Source: CAZUMJ01 sp964621605 (GTDB lineage: Bacteria; Actinomycetota; Acidimicrobiia; Acidimicrobiales; Iamiaceae). Taken from it: a stretch of 64,000 nucleotides of DNA. Shown one piece after another: positions 32,196 to 41,061 of the stretch. How positions within the stretch are numbered: position 1 is the first letter of the stretch; every line of letters starts with the position of its first letter. The stretch covers positions 1-64,000 of the forward strand of contig CAZUMJ010000003.1 of NCBI GenBank assembly GCA_964621605.1, in the 5' to 3' direction. Both the position numbers and the translations under genes were made by a program. The notes under the pieces were generated by a model. It was not told where the DNA came from. It saw nothing but the letters and a program-made list of their open reading frames with translations, and searched no databases.

Positions 32196-33374
32196 GTGGA
32201 GTTCCGACGCATCACCAACCTTCCGCCGTACGTCTTCACCATCATCGATGGCCTCAAGATCGAGGCTCGACGGGCAGGCGTAGACGTCGTCGACCTGGGC
32301 TTCGGCAATCCCGACCTGCCGTCGCCGGCCGTGGCGGTCGAGAAGCTGGCCGAGGCTGCGCACAACCCTCGCAACCACAAGTACTCCTCGAGCCGCGGTA
32401 TCCCGAAGCTGCGTGAGGCGGTCGCAGATCTGTATGCCAGACGGTTCGGGGTGTCGCTCGACCCCGACCGCGAGGTGATCGCCACGATCGGGGCGAAGGA
32501 GGGGTTCTCTCACCTGATGTGGGTGCTGTTGCAGCCGGGCGACGCCGCACTGGTGCCCTCGCCCTCGTACCCGATCCACATCTGGGGTCCGCTGTTCGCC
32601 GGCGCCGACCTGCGCGAGATCCCGATGGGGACGGGGCAGGACTTCTTCGCTTCGGTGCAGGAGGCCTACACCTACTCCTGGCCGAAGCCGCGGGTGATCG
32701 TGTTGTCCTTCCCGCACAATCCGACGACCACCTGCGTCGACCTCGCCTTCATGCAGCAGATGGTCGACTTCGCGCGTGAGCACGACGTCATCCTCGTGCA
32801 CGACAACGCGTACGCCGAGCTGGGCTTCGACGGGTACGAGCCGCCGAGCATCTTGCAAGCGGAGGGAGCGAAGGAGTGTGCGGTCGAGCTCTACTCGATG
32901 ACCAAGTCGTTCTCGATGGCGGGCTGGCGGGTTGCGTACGTGGTGGGCAATGCCGAGGTCGTGCAGGCGCTTGCGAAGCTCAAGTCGTATCTCGATTACG
33001 GCACGTTCCAGCCCATCCAGATCGCCGCGACGGTGACGCTCAACGAAGACCCCGACCACCCGCGGGAGGTGCAGCCGATCTACCAGGCGCGCCGCGATGC
33101 GTTGTGCGACGGTCTCAACCGCATCGGGTGGGAGCTGACCCCGCCGCGGGGGACGATGTTCGTCTGGGCGCCAATCCCCGAGCCGTACCGGGACATGGGG
33201 TCTGTTGAGTTCGCATCCTTCCTGGTGCGCGAGGCGCACGTGGCGACCTCGCCCGGGGTCGGTTTCGGCCCAGGTGGCGACGGTCACGTGCGCTTTGCCC
33301 TGATCGAGAACGAGCAGCGCATCCACCAAGCTGTGCGCAACTTGCGCCGGGCACTCACGCGCCTCGACGGCTAG
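32196..33374 (+). CDS. PLP-dependent aminotransferase, AlaC/DapL-like
   Basis: The 392-residue protein is a fold-type I aminotransferase: VVDLGFGNPDLPSP near the start, PSPSYPIHIWG, SFPHNPTTT and HDNAYAELGFDG for cofactor binding, and SMTKSFSMAGWRVAYVVG with the PLP lysine (TKS). This is the AlaC/YfdZ group, which makes alanine or glutamate; the LL-diaminopimelate aminotransferase group is close. The GTG at 32196 is chosen because TAGGGT lies 7 nt upstream. It is divergent from the pyrophosphatase gene. Confidence 0.88.
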   Translation: MEFRRITNLPPYVFTIIDGLKIEARRAGVDVVDLGFGNPDLPSPAVAVEKLAEAAHNPRNHKYSSSRGIPKLREAVADLYARRFGVSLDPDREVIATIGAKEGFSHLMWVLLQPGDAALVPSPSYPIHIWGPLFAGADLREIPMGTGQDFFASVQEAYTYSWPKPRVIVLSFPHNPTTTCVDLAFMQQMVDFAREHDVILVHDNAYAELGFDGYEPPSILQAEGAKECAVELYSMTKSFSMAGWRVAYVVGNAEVVQALAKLKSYLDYGTFQPIQIAATVTLNEDPDHPREVQPIYQARRDALCDGLNRIGWELTPPRGTMFVWAPIPEPYRDMGSVEFASFLVREAHVATSPGVGFGPGGDGHVRFALIENEQRIHQAVRNLRRALTRLDG

Positions 33375-33393
33375 CAGGGCCCTGCGAGCATCC

Positions 33394-33423
33394 TTGGGGG
33401 CGGCTGACGCCGCATCGTAGGAT
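33394..33423 (+). promoter_or_regulatory. Promoter of the phosphodiester glycosidase gene
   Basis: TTGGGG (33394-33399) and TAGGAT (33418-33423) are separated by 18 nt, followed by a leader of about 50 nt with GGAG 6 nt before the ATG at 33480. This is one of the few conventional, leadered promoters in the window. Confidence 0.5.
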
Positions 33424-33479
33424 GGGTCGACCCGCGGCGGAACGGTCTCGACGTTTCGTCGCCGCGCGCAGGAGCCCGG

Positions 33480-34775
33480 ATGCCCACCACTAGTGACGAC
33501 ACCCAGGACCGCCCAGAGGTCGACGCGTCGCCTGCTCCGACGAGTGATGGCGACGACTTCATGGTTGGTGCGGAGCTCCCTCCGAGCCGCCTGGGTGCAC
33601 GCCCCTCCGGCCCTCGGCGCCGTTCTACGCCCCCAAAGCGCCATCCAATCTTGCGGCAGGCTGCAATCGTCGTTGCGGTCGTGTTGCTCATGCCGACGCT
33701 GTTCTTCTGTGCGTCGGTGGTGGGTGCGCTGCGCACCGAGGGCAATTACAGCTTCAAGGCGAAATGGGCCGACTGGTTGCGCTCGCACCGTGCCGAGTAC
33801 GTCGTGAAGGCGATGGAGGACGTCTACTTCGGGCGCAAGCAGCCGAAGAAGGGCGGTCAGCCCACGGCACTGAACGCAGTACCGACCATCGCCCCGACGA
33901 CCGCGCCGGTTGGGCCGACCACCACCGTCGTGCCCCACATCACGCCGCCTGAGCCGGTCCCGTTGGTGGTGCAGCCGGCACTTCCCAACGAGGGAGCCTG
34001 GCAGCCGACGGGGCCGCTCGTCGGCGGGATGCCCGGGATGTACGTGTCGCAGTTCCGGGCGGACACCGTCTACACCAGCCAGCTCACCTCTGCCGTGTGG
34101 ATCGACCCGAAGCTCCTTCGCATCGTGTTGCATCCGGGAGCGCAGGAGCCAGGCGGGACGTGGGCGACTCCGTCGCTCATCGAAGGACCCGCTCGGGCAA
34201 AGCTCGCAGCGGTGTTCAACGGAGGGTTCCGCTTCCAAGACGCCAACGGCGGGATGTACCTCGAAGGCAAGCAAGCCGTCGCGCTCGTCGACGGTGCTGC
34301 CTCGATCGTCATCTACAAAGACGGTCACATCGACGTCGGTGCCTGGAACCGTGAGGTCAAGATGGGTCCCGACGTCGTGTCGGTCCTGCAGAACCTGACA
34401 CTCATGGTCGACAACGGTGAACTCGATCCTCGCATCACCCACAACGACACCTCCATGTGGGGTGCGACGCTGAAGGGCTCCCTTGCCGTGGCGCGTTCAG
34501 GCGTGGGTGTCACGAAGGACGGCGCGTTGGTGTACGTCGCCGGTCCTGCGCTCTCGGCGAAGACCCTCGCCGAAGCCATGCAGCGCGCCGGTGCGGTGCG
34601 AGCGATGACGCTCGACATCAACCCGGAGTGGGTCACGTTCAACTTCTACGAGCACATCGACGCGAACGATCCGACTGTGGTGAAGGGCGCCAAGCTCTAT
34701 GAGCAGATGTACCGATCGGCCGACCGGTACCTCTCGACCGAGTCGCGCGACTTCTTCGCTATCTCGACGCCGTAG
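33480..34775 (+). CDS. Secreted/membrane-anchored phosphodiester glycosidase (NAGPA-like)
   Basis: The 431-residue protein has a cytosolic Pro/Ser-rich N-terminus of about 55 residues, one membrane segment (AAIVVAVVLLMPTLFFCASVV), a flexible Thr/Pro linker near residues 135-165, and a C-terminal phosphodiester-glycosidase domain (WIDPKLLRIVLHPG, AVFNGGFRF, LDINPEWVTFNFYEH). Domains of this family hydrolyse GlcNAc-phosphodiesters in lysosomal enzymes and wall phosphosugars in bacteria. Its active site would face outside, so a wall or exopolysaccharide role is likely. It converges with the TetR gene, overlapping by 17 nt. Confidence 0.8.
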   Translation: MPTTSDDTQDRPEVDASPAPTSDGDDFMVGAELPPSRLGARPSGPRRRSTPPKRHPILRQAAIVVAVVLLMPTLFFCASVVGALRTEGNYSFKAKWADWLRSHRAEYVVKAMEDVYFGRKQPKKGGQPTALNAVPTIAPTTAPVGPTTTVVPHITPPEPVPLVVQPALPNEGAWQPTGPLVGGMPGMYVSQFRADTVYTSQLTSAVWIDPKLLRIVLHPGAQEPGGTWATPSLIEGPARAKLAAVFNGGFRFQDANGGMYLEGKQAVALVDGAASIVIYKDGHIDVGAWNREVKMGPDVVSVLQNLTLMVDNGELDPRITHNDTSMWGATLKGSLAVARSGVGVTKDGALVYVAGPALSAKTLAEAMQRAGAVRAMTLDINPEWVTFNFYEHIDANDPTVVKGAKLYEQMYRSADRYLSTESRDFFAISTP

Positions 34776-35391
34776 TTGCCGCGGCCACCTTGCCGCCGAT
34801 GAGTCCGCCGAGACAGAAGGCGACTGCCGCCTCGGCGATGGCGGTGACCTCATCGTCGGTCGGCGGGTCGCTGCGATCGTGGAGGAAGCATCGGGCGAGC
34901 TCGGCGGTCACGCCGAACATCGCGTGGCTGAGCACGAGCGGGTCTTGATCTGCGACGGCGCCTGATGCGATGGCCTCGCGCACGTGGGCAAGCGCGTCGC
35001 CGACGCTCACCTCCTGGCCGCGCGCCACGGACTGCTTGAAGCGGTCGTCGGTGGCGGCGAACGCGACGAGCGTCGCGAGCTCGCGGTGCTCTGCAAGCCA
35101 GTGCACAGACGCCCGGATGCCTCGGGCGATCCGCTCGAGAGGATCGTCGGTGTCGCCGATTGCGTGGCGCTGGCGCCGGCGCAGATCGCGTTGTGCGTCG
35201 CGCAAGATGGCGAGCAGAAGCTCGTCTTTGGACGAGAAGTACCAGTAGAAGACGCCTTTGCCGACGCCGAGTCCTTCGACGATCTCCGCAACGGACGTCG
35301 GGTGGAAGCCCTTCTCAGCGAAGCGGCTCGTCGCGAAGGCAAGGAGCTGTGCGCGTCGCTCCTCGCCTCGGTCGGTCAGCCGTCGTGCCAT
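34759..35391 (-). CDS. TetR-family regulator
   Basis: The 210-residue protein has a TetR helix-turn-helix at about residues 27-57 (GFHPTSVAEIVEGLGVGKG, then YWYFSSKDELL) and a helical C-terminal domain with GGLIGG near the end. TAGCTT lies 6 nt before its ATG, and a TTGACC -35 is 18 nt farther; a palindrome covers that -35. This is a self-repressing unit. The ligand and other targets are unknown; the divergent ACT protein gene is the nearest candidate. Confidence 0.85.
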   Translation of the reverse strand: MARRLTDRGEERRAQLLAFATSRFAEKGFHPTSVAEIVEGLGVGKGVFYWYFSSKDELLLAILRDAQRDLRRRQRHAIGDTDDPLERIARGIRASVHWLAEHRELATLVAFAATDDRFKQSVARGQEVSVGDALAHVREAIASGAVADQDPLVLSHAMFGVTAELARCFLHDRSDPPTDDEVTAIAEAAVAFCLGGLIGGKVAAATTASR

Positions 35392-35410
35392 GGGAGCAAG
35401 CTACGAACCA

Positions 35411-35428
35411 CTTGACTGCGCGGTCAAG
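35411..35428 (-). promoter_or_regulatory. TetR operator over the -35 box
   Basis: The arms cttgac (35411-35416) and gtcaag (35423-35428) form an inverted repeat with a 6-nt centre. On the minus strand it includes the -35 box TTGACC, 18 nt from the TAGCTT -10 of the TetR gene. Palindromes of this TTGAC-N6-GTCAA type are common operators of TetR proteins in actinobacteria. Confidence 0.65.
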
Positions 35429-35515
35429 ACGCTTGCGTCCTGGTCCAGGATCCGTCTCCTGAGCGTTCGCGCCCCCGAAACGTGCCGTTCACGGGGCACT
35501 CGTAGCGTGCGTGGC

Positions 35516-36259
35516 GTGGAGACATACGTGTTGCGAGTGTGGGTGCCCGATCGCCCGGGTGCGCTGGGTTCTGTCGCCAGCCGGATCGGTGCGGTACGTG
35601 GAGATGTCGTTGGCATCGACATCCTCGAGCGCGGCGATGGCCTCGCGGTCGATGAGATCGTTGTCGAGCTGCCGAGCGATGCCGTCGTATCGCTGCTCGT
35701 ACGTGAGGTGAGCGAGGTCGACGGCGTGCACGTAGAGGATGTGCGTCGCGCCGGTGCGGCCGGTCACGACCCCAGGTCCGCGGCGATCGAGGTCGCGGCC
35801 GTTCTCCTGGGTGCGGAGACTGCGACCGAGCTCCTCGTGGCGCTCTGCGAGCACGGTCGTTCCCTGCTCGGTGTCGAGTGGGTGGCCGTGCTTGACGAGA
35901 CGGGCGGCGTGCTCGCGGCGGATGGAGACGGGCCCTCTGCAGGGTGGCTCCGTGCATTCATCGCGGGCGCCGCGGCGGCCGCGCGAACCGGTCGACCGAC
36001 GACTGCGTGCCCGACGGGCGGTACGGCCAGCGAGGTGGCCGGTGATGTTGCGTGGGCGCCGCTCGGCGCATCTGGGGCATCCGTTGTGTGCGGACGGACC
36101 CGTGTGCTCCTGCGGGGACGTGAGCGTCGGCAGCTTGCCGGCCTGGCACGGATCGCAGCGACGCGCCTGGCAGCGATGCCGGGGGAGGTGCCTGCCGACG
36201 ACGCGGTGCCTGCCGAGGACGCGGTGCCTGCCGAGGACGCGGTGCCTGCTGGCTGCTGA
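35516..36259 (+). CDS. ACT-domain protein with repetitive C-terminal tail
   Basis: The 247-residue product begins with an ACT regulatory domain (LRVWVPDRPGALGSVASRIG, residues 6-25, then VVGIDILE and EVDGVHVEDVR), followed by an unassigned domain of about 130 residues resembling a GAF-type fold (VEWVAVLDETGGVLAADGDG, VAWAPLGASGASVV). The end repeats PA(D/E)DAV three times. ACT domains bind amino acids. TAGCGT lies 7 nt before the GTG, a leaderless start. The gene is divergent from TetR and may share its operator region. Confidence 0.7.
   Translation: METYVLRVWVPDRPGALGSVASRIGAVRGDVVGIDILERGDGLAVDEIVVELPSDAVVSLLVREVSEVDGVHVEDVRRAGAAGHDPRSAAIEVAAVLLGAETATELLVALCEHGRSLLGVEWVAVLDETGGVLAADGDGPSAGWLRAFIAGAAAAARTGRPTTACPTGGTASEVAGDVAWAPLGASGASVVCGRTRVLLRGRERRQLAGLARIAATRLAAMPGEVPADDAVPAEDAVPAEDAVPAGC
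36188..36250 (+). repeat. 18-bp tandem repeat inside the ACT protein gene
   Basis: The unit gtgcctgccga(c/g)gacgcg occurs three times in a row plus a partial fourth, coding PA(D/E)DAV. The 18-bp period keeps the frame. Confidence 0.7.
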
Positions 36260-36272
36260 TAGGGGCGGTCGT

Positions 36273-37742
36273 TCAGCGCTGCGTGGTGAGCGTGTGTGCG
36301 ACCGCCCGTCGCCACTGTGCGTGCGCGAGGTCGGCTGCAGTCGAGTCAGCAGCGGGTTCGGCCCGGGTGTCAACCGCCCAGTTCGCCGCGATCTCATCCT
36401 GCGACGACCACACGCCCTCGGCGAGACCCGCCAGGTAGGCCGCGCCGAGCACCGTGGTCTCCTGCGTGACCGGCCGAGTCACCGGGACCCCGATCTGGTC
36501 GGCCTGGACCTGCAGCAGCAGGTCCATGGCGGAGGCACCGCCGTCGACGCGTAGCTCGCGCACGCGAAAGCCGGACGCGGCATCCATCGCGTCGAGCACG
36601 TCGCGGGTCTGGTACGCCATGGCTTCGACCACGGCTCTCGCCAACTGCGCGCGTCCGCTTCCGCGGGTGAGCCCCAGGATGGTGCCTCGTGCGTGCGGGT
36701 CCCACCAGGGGCTGCCGAGACCCGTGAACGCCGGCACGACCACGACCCCACCCGAGTCGGGCACAGAGGCGGCAAGGGGCCCAACCTCGGCCGCGGAGGT
36801 GATGATCCCGAGGCCGTCACGGAGCCATTGCACGGCTGAGCCTGTCGAGAAGATAGAGCCTTCGAGCGCGAACGTCGGTTGGTCGCCTATCACCCAGGCG
36901 ACGGTGGTGAGGAGCCCGTCGACGACGGCGGGCGGCTCATGCCCGATGTTCATCAGCACGAACGACCCGGTCCCGTAGGTGTTCTTCGTCATGCCAGGCT
37001 CGAAGCACGCCTGCCCGAACAGCGAGGCCTGCTGATCGCCCGCGATCCCGCTCACGGGGATGCCAGCGGGCAGCACGCCGATGTCGGCGGTCACGCCGAA
37101 GCGACCGCTTGTGGGACGGATCTCGCCCAGCAGCGAGCGGGGGACGTCGAGCAGGCCGCACAGGTCGTCGGACCAGTCGAGGGTGGCGAGATCGAACAGC
37201 ATGGTGCGCGAGGCGTTGGAGGGCTCGGTTGCGTGCACCGCGCCGCCCGTGAGCTTCCACAGCAGCCACGAGTCGATGGTGCCCGCCCGGGTGTCAGGTC
37301 CGACGGCGACGCCACCTTCGTCGAGGAGCCACGCCAGCTTCGTGCCGCTGAAGTACGGATCGAGCACCAGCCCGGTGGCGCGGCGGATCGTCGGGAGGTG
37401 GCCGGCCGCGTGCAGCGCATCGCAACGATCTGTGGTGCGCCGGTCCTGCCACACGATCGCACGATGGAGCGCAGCACCGCTGCGCGCATCCCACACGACC
37501 ACCGTCTCGCGCTGGTTCGTGATCCCGATGGCCGCGATGGGATCGGGGTGTGCCGAGCGCAGCTCTGCAAGCACGGTCAGGGTCGTCTGCCAGATCTCCT
37601 CGGCATCGTGCTCGACCCAACCAGGCTGCGGGAAGTGCTGCGTGAACTCCCGGTACGCCTGGCCGATCGGTCGCCCGTCCTCTGCAACCGCGGTCGCGCG
37701 AATTCCTGTCGTACCTGCGTCGATGGCGACCACGATGCCCAT
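36273..37742 (-). CDS. glpK: Glycerol kinase
   Basis: The 489-residue protein has the full glycerol-kinase set: AIDAGTTGIRATAV, GITNQRETVVVWDA, IVWQDRRT, GTIDSWLLWKLTGG, GIAGDQQASLFGQACFEPG, KNTYGTGSFVLMN, TGLGSPWWDPHARGTILGLTRG and RVDGGASAMDLLLQVQADQIG. These cover ATP, glycerol and fructose-1,6-bisphosphate regions of GlpK. It makes glycerol-3-phosphate, the substrate of GlpD. TAGCCT lies 7 nt before its ATG. It is divergent from the phosphofructokinase gene. It is clearly more typical than the FGGY kinase at 16919-18367. Confidence 0.93.
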   Translation of the reverse strand: MGIVVAIDAGTTGIRATAVAEDGRPIGQAYREFTQHFPQPGWVEHDAEEIWQTTLTVLAELRSAHPDPIAAIGITNQRETVVVWDARSGAALHRAIVWQDRRTTDRCDALHAAGHLPTIRRATGLVLDPYFSGTKLAWLLDEGGVAVGPDTRAGTIDSWLLWKLTGGAVHATEPSNASRTMLFDLATLDWSDDLCGLLDVPRSLLGEIRPTSGRFGVTADIGVLPAGIPVSGIAGDQQASLFGQACFEPGMTKNTYGTGSFVLMNIGHEPPAVVDGLLTTVAWVIGDQPTFALEGSIFSTGSAVQWLRDGLGIITSAAEVGPLAASVPDSGGVVVVPAFTGLGSPWWDPHARGTILGLTRGSGRAQLARAVVEAMAYQTRDVLDAMDAASGFRVRELRVDGGASAMDLLLQVQADQIGVPVTRPVTQETTVLGAAYLAGLAEGVWSSQDEIAANWAVDTRAEPAADSTAADLAHAQWRRAVAHTLTTQR

Positions 37743-37830
37743 CCGGCGGAGGCTAGTTCGAGGCCTCGCACGCCTCGGTCGCCGACGCGGCGCCGATGAC
37801 ACGTCCACTGCGCGCGGTACCGTCGAAGCT

Positions 37831-38859
37831 ATGCGGATCGGAATGCTCACAGGTGGCGGTGACTGCCCAGGTCTCAACGCGGTCATGCGTGCGGTCGTGC
37901 GCAAGGCGGACCACGCGTGGGGCGATGAGGTCGTCGGCTTCCTGGAGGGGTGGCGCGGGGTGATGGATCGGCGAACCCGCATCCTCGACGTCGAAGCGAT
38001 GCGTGGCACGCTCCCACGTGGCGGCACGGTGCTCGGCACGTCGCGCACGAATCCGTTCGCGCAGGAGGGCGGGCCTGAGCGAGTGGAGGCGACCCTCGCC
38101 GCCGAGCGGATCGATGCGCTGATCGCGATCGGTGGGGAAGACACGCTCGGCGTCGCGCACAAGCTCGCGGCGCGCGGCGTGCGGGTGGTGGGCGTTCCCA
38201 AGACGATCGACAACGACCTCTCGGCAACCGAGCTGACCTTTGGGTTCGACACGGCGGTGCAGGTCTGTGTCGATGCCATCGATCGCTTGCACACCACCGC
38301 TGAATCACACGACCGGGTCATGGTGGTCGAGGTGATGGGTCGCCACGCCGGCCACATCGCAACGTGGGCGGGCATCGCCGGGGGAGCCACCATGGTGCTG
38401 GTTCCGGAGGAGCCCTTCGATGTGGTGCAGGTGTGCGATGCGCTGCGAGCGCGGCACGCGCAGGGCCGGTATGCCTCCATCGTGGTCGTCGCCGAAGGTG
38501 CAGTGCCCCAAGCCGGCACGCTCGAGGTCGCAGCCGGCGAGGTCGACCAGTTCGGCCACGCCCGGCTCGGTGGGATCGGCACACTCCTGGCAGCGGAGAT
38601 CGAGGCCCGCACAGGCTTCGAGACGCGGGCGATCGTGCTCGGGCATGTGCAGCGTGGGGGTACACCCACCGCGTTCGACAGGGTGCTTGCAACGCGCTTC
38701 GGGATCGCTGCTGCCGAGGCGGTCCACGACGGAGCGTTCGACACGATGGTGGCGCTGCAGGCAGGGCAGATCGTTCGTGTCCCGCTTGCCGCCGCAGTCG
38801 GCGAGCTGAAGCTGGTCGACCCGCAGCTCTACCACGACGTGGCCGGCACCTTCTTCTGA
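37831..38859 (+). CDS. 6-phosphofructokinase, predicted PPi-dependent
   Basis: The 342-residue protein has MRIGMLTGGGDCPGLNAV at the start, GGEDTLGVA at 101-109, PKTIDND at 123-129 with the general base Asp, and MGRHAGHIATWAG and GHVQRGGTPTAFDR for fructose-6-phosphate binding. Position 104 is Asp and position 124 Lys, in a numbering that agrees with E. coli PfkA; ATP-enzymes have Gly at both, and the Asp/Lys pair is the known mark of PPi-dependent enzymes such as that of Amycolatopsis. TACCGT 7 nt before the ATG suggests a leaderless mRNA. The donor should be tested. Confidence 0.9.
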   Translation: MRIGMLTGGGDCPGLNAVMRAVVRKADHAWGDEVVGFLEGWRGVMDRRTRILDVEAMRGTLPRGGTVLGTSRTNPFAQEGGPERVEATLAAERIDALIAIGGEDTLGVAHKLAARGVRVVGVPKTIDNDLSATELTFGFDTAVQVCVDAIDRLHTTAESHDRVMVVEVMGRHAGHIATWAGIAGGATMVLVPEEPFDVVQVCDALRARHAQGRYASIVVVAEGAVPQAGTLEVAAGEVDQFGHARLGGIGTLLAAEIEARTGFETRAIVLGHVQRGGTPTAFDRVLATRFGIAAAEAVHDGAFDTMVALQAGQIVRVPLAAAVGELKLVDPQLYHDVAGTFF

Positions 38860-38968
38860 CCGGGGTCGGCACCGGCACCTTGGCGGGAGAAGGTTGCGTT
38901 GGTGGGAGATGGTCGTTCGCCTGTGCGTGCACCCCCGGTGAAGACCCTGATGCCCTCGCCGGCTGGGC

Positions 38969-39643
38969 TCAGGGAAGGGTGGTGGCGAGCGGGAGTTGCG
39001 GGTCGGGTGCGACGGTCGAGCTCGTGGCGTTCGTTGCCGCACCCGCGACGAGGAAGGGCGTGTGGTAGTTGCGGCGGCTGGCTCGGGGAATGTTCCCATC
39101 GTCGGTCGGAACCGACACGGGCTTCCCCTCAGTTCGGAACTGGACGTTCGAAACGCCGGGAAGCGCGGTCGCGGTGAACACCAGTTGTGCGTACGCCGCC
39201 TTCGAGGTTGACCCGCCGACACTGTCGATCTCTTTCGAGAGGTCGATCGTGATGGTGCCGTCTGTCGCAAGCTGCAAGCGGAGCAGTCTCGTCTGTGGAG
39301 GGATGTAGGTGGTGTAGCCGCTCGCGCGCTCGTCTTCGTTGGGGCTCGTGAGCAGCTGGGCGAGGACGGTGTTGGCGTCTCGCCCGTCGTTCGTGCGCCG
39401 GTCGATGCCCACGAGCGTGTTGTTGCGGAAGAGGTAGAGGCGGATCGTCGGTGCACCCGGTTCGGCGGTTGTGGCGGGCACGTCTGTGGTTGACGGGTTG
39501 AGGTCGGCGACCGCGGAGTCAGCGATCGTGCGCGGTCGTGCGTCGGTGGGGAGCGCGCAGCCGACCAGCAGTGCTCCGAGCGCGGCGAGCGCCGCGCCGC
39601 ACACGAGCCAGGAGGCACGGTGGCATGGCTTGGCGCGACTCAT
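38969..39643 (-). CDS. GerMN-domain lipoprotein, LpqB-like
   Basis: The 224-residue protein has a lipoprotein signal ending in LLVGC (Cys29), a Thr/Pro linker, and a GerMN domain (TIRLYLFRNNTLVGIDR, VLAQLLTSPNEDER, ITIDLSKEIDSVGG, YAQLVFTATALPGVSNVQF). Its ATG overlaps the stop of the kinase gene (ATGA). The order response regulator, histidine kinase, GerMN lipoprotein is that of mtrA-mtrB-lpqB. It is much shorter than mycobacterial LpqB, which carries an extra beta-propeller. The likely role is an external partner of the kinase. Confidence 0.85.
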   Translation of the reverse strand: MSRAKPCHRASWLVCGAALAALGALLVGCALPTDARPRTIADSAVADLNPSTTDVPATTAEPGAPTIRLYLFRNNTLVGIDRRTNDGRDANTVLAQLLTSPNEDERASGYTTYIPPQTRLLRLQLATDGTITIDLSKEIDSVGGSTSKAAYAQLVFTATALPGVSNVQFRTEGKPVSVPTDDGNIPRASRRNYHTPFLVAGAATNATSSTVAPDPQLPLATTLP

Positions 39644-41061
39644 GAGACCGCGATCGGAAGCTCGACCACGAAGACCGCACCCGTGCTGCCGTCGCGTGGC
39701 TCCTCGACCCAGACGCGGCCTCCGTGCAGCTTGACGTGCTCGGCGACCAGTGCGAGCCCGAGGCCGACCCCTTCGCTCCCGGCGCTGCGGCGTCCAGACC
39801 CAGATCCTCGGTTGAAGCGATCGAAGATCACCTCACGCTCCTCCTCGGGGACACCCGGCCCACGATCTTCGACCTCCAAGCGTACGTTGTCGTCCTCGCG
39901 ACGCAGTCCGACGCGTGTGGCACCTCCGCCGTACTTCGCCGCGTTCTCGATCAGGTTCGCCAGGACGCGCACCAGCCGTCGCTTGTCGGCGCGCACGATC
40001 ACTCCGGCAAGGGCCGCGTCGACCTCGACGGGGATCGGCTCGGCGCTGTACGCGGCCACGGCTTGCACGACCAACTCGGGGAGGCGGACGTCATCGAGGT
40101 CGAGGCGTACCGCCCCAGCGTCGTAGCGGGAGATCTCCAGGAGGTCCTCCACGAGCACCTGGAACCGGCCGACGTCGGCTGACATCAAGTCGAGCGCGGA
40201 CCTCGGTGGCCCCTCTGGGATGTCGTCTCGCCGGGATTCGAGTACCTCCATCGACGCGGCGAGGGTCATGAGCGGCGAGCGCAACTCGTGGCTGACGTCG
40301 GAGGCGAAACGAGCATCGCGGTCGATCCGTTCTTCGAGCGCGGTTGCCATGTGGTTGAACGACGTGACGAGCGTCGCGAGGTCGGGGTCGTCGACCTCTT
40401 CGAGGCGGGTGCTCATGTGCCCGCCAGCGATGGACTCTGCCGCAACGCCCACGTCGGCGAGCGGACGCAGGGTGCGTCGTCCGGCCCACCAGCCCATCAG
40501 AAGCCCTGCGAACGAGGTTGCCAGCACGGCCCCGAACAGGATCGAGCGCAGCGAGTCGAGGGTGTCTGCCACGTCGCCGAGCGACACGATCTCGAAGTAG
40601 GACGCGTTCGCCTGGGGGAGCGGAAGCCCGACGGCCAGCTCAGGTTCGCCTCCGAGGTCGTACCGCATGATCGATGGCTTGCCGTCGACGACCGCATCTC
40701 GCAATGCCCTCGGCAGGGCATCGCTCCCGAACTGCGTCGTCGCCGCGACCCACAGGATCTGCCCGTTGGTGTCTGTTGCACGCAACACCGGTCGAGACCC
40801 CGTCGGTGTCTCCAGGCTCGACAACGCGGTGCGGAGTTGCTGGTCGGACGGGTCCGTCTGGGAGATCTGCGACTGCAGGTTCTTCGCGTTCGTCGTCGCT
40901 TGGCTGAGCGCGGCGCGCTCGTACTGGTCGAGGAGGTTCTCGCGGGTGAACCCGAAGGTGGCGAGTGCCAGCGAGACCGAGAGCAGCGCTGCTCCCGCGG
41001 CGAACGTGACGCTGATGCGCGTGCGGAGCCGCGGGTGGCGGACGCGGAGGCGTAGCGCCAC
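39640..41061 (-). CDS. Sensor histidine kinase, MtrB-like
   Basis: The 473-residue kinase has a first membrane helix near residues 15-37, an external sensor region of about 130 residues, a second helix (ILFGAVLATSFAGLLMGWWAG), HAMP (RTLRPLADVGVAAESIAGG), the phospho-acceptor box DVSHELRSPL, an N-box LANLIENAAKYGGG, and G-boxes DRGPGVP and GVGLGLALV. It starts at GTG 41061, whose first base is the last base of the response regulator TAG stop. Together with the lipoprotein it forms an MtrA-MtrB-LpqB-like operon that should control wall and division genes. Confidence 0.9.
   Translation of the reverse strand: MALRLRVRHPRLRTRISVTFAAGAALLSVSLALATFGFTRENLLDQYERAALSQATTNAKNLQSQISQTDPSDQQLRTALSSLETPTGSRPVLRATDTNGQILWVAATTQFGSDALPRALRDAVVDGKPSIMRYDLGGEPELAVGLPLPQANASYFEIVSLGDVADTLDSLRSILFGAVLATSFAGLLMGWWAGRRTLRPLADVGVAAESIAGGHMSTRLEEVDDPDLATLVTSFNHMATALEERIDRDARFASDVSHELRSPLMTLAASMEVLESRRDDIPEGPPRSALDLMSADVGRFQVLVEDLLEISRYDAGAVRLDLDDVRLPELVVQAVAAYSAEPIPVEVDAALAGVIVRADKRRLVRVLANLIENAAKYGGGATRVGLRREDDNVRLEVEDRGPGVPEEEREVIFDRFNRGSGSGRRSAGSEGVGLGLALVAEHVKLHGGRVWVEEPRDGSTGAVFVVELPIAVS

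Noticed and set aside
32151..34442. Very long minus-strand frame opposite the aminotransferase and glycosidase genes
   Set aside because: It is antisense to two well-recognised genes, with Arg/His-rich low-complexity translation and no motif.
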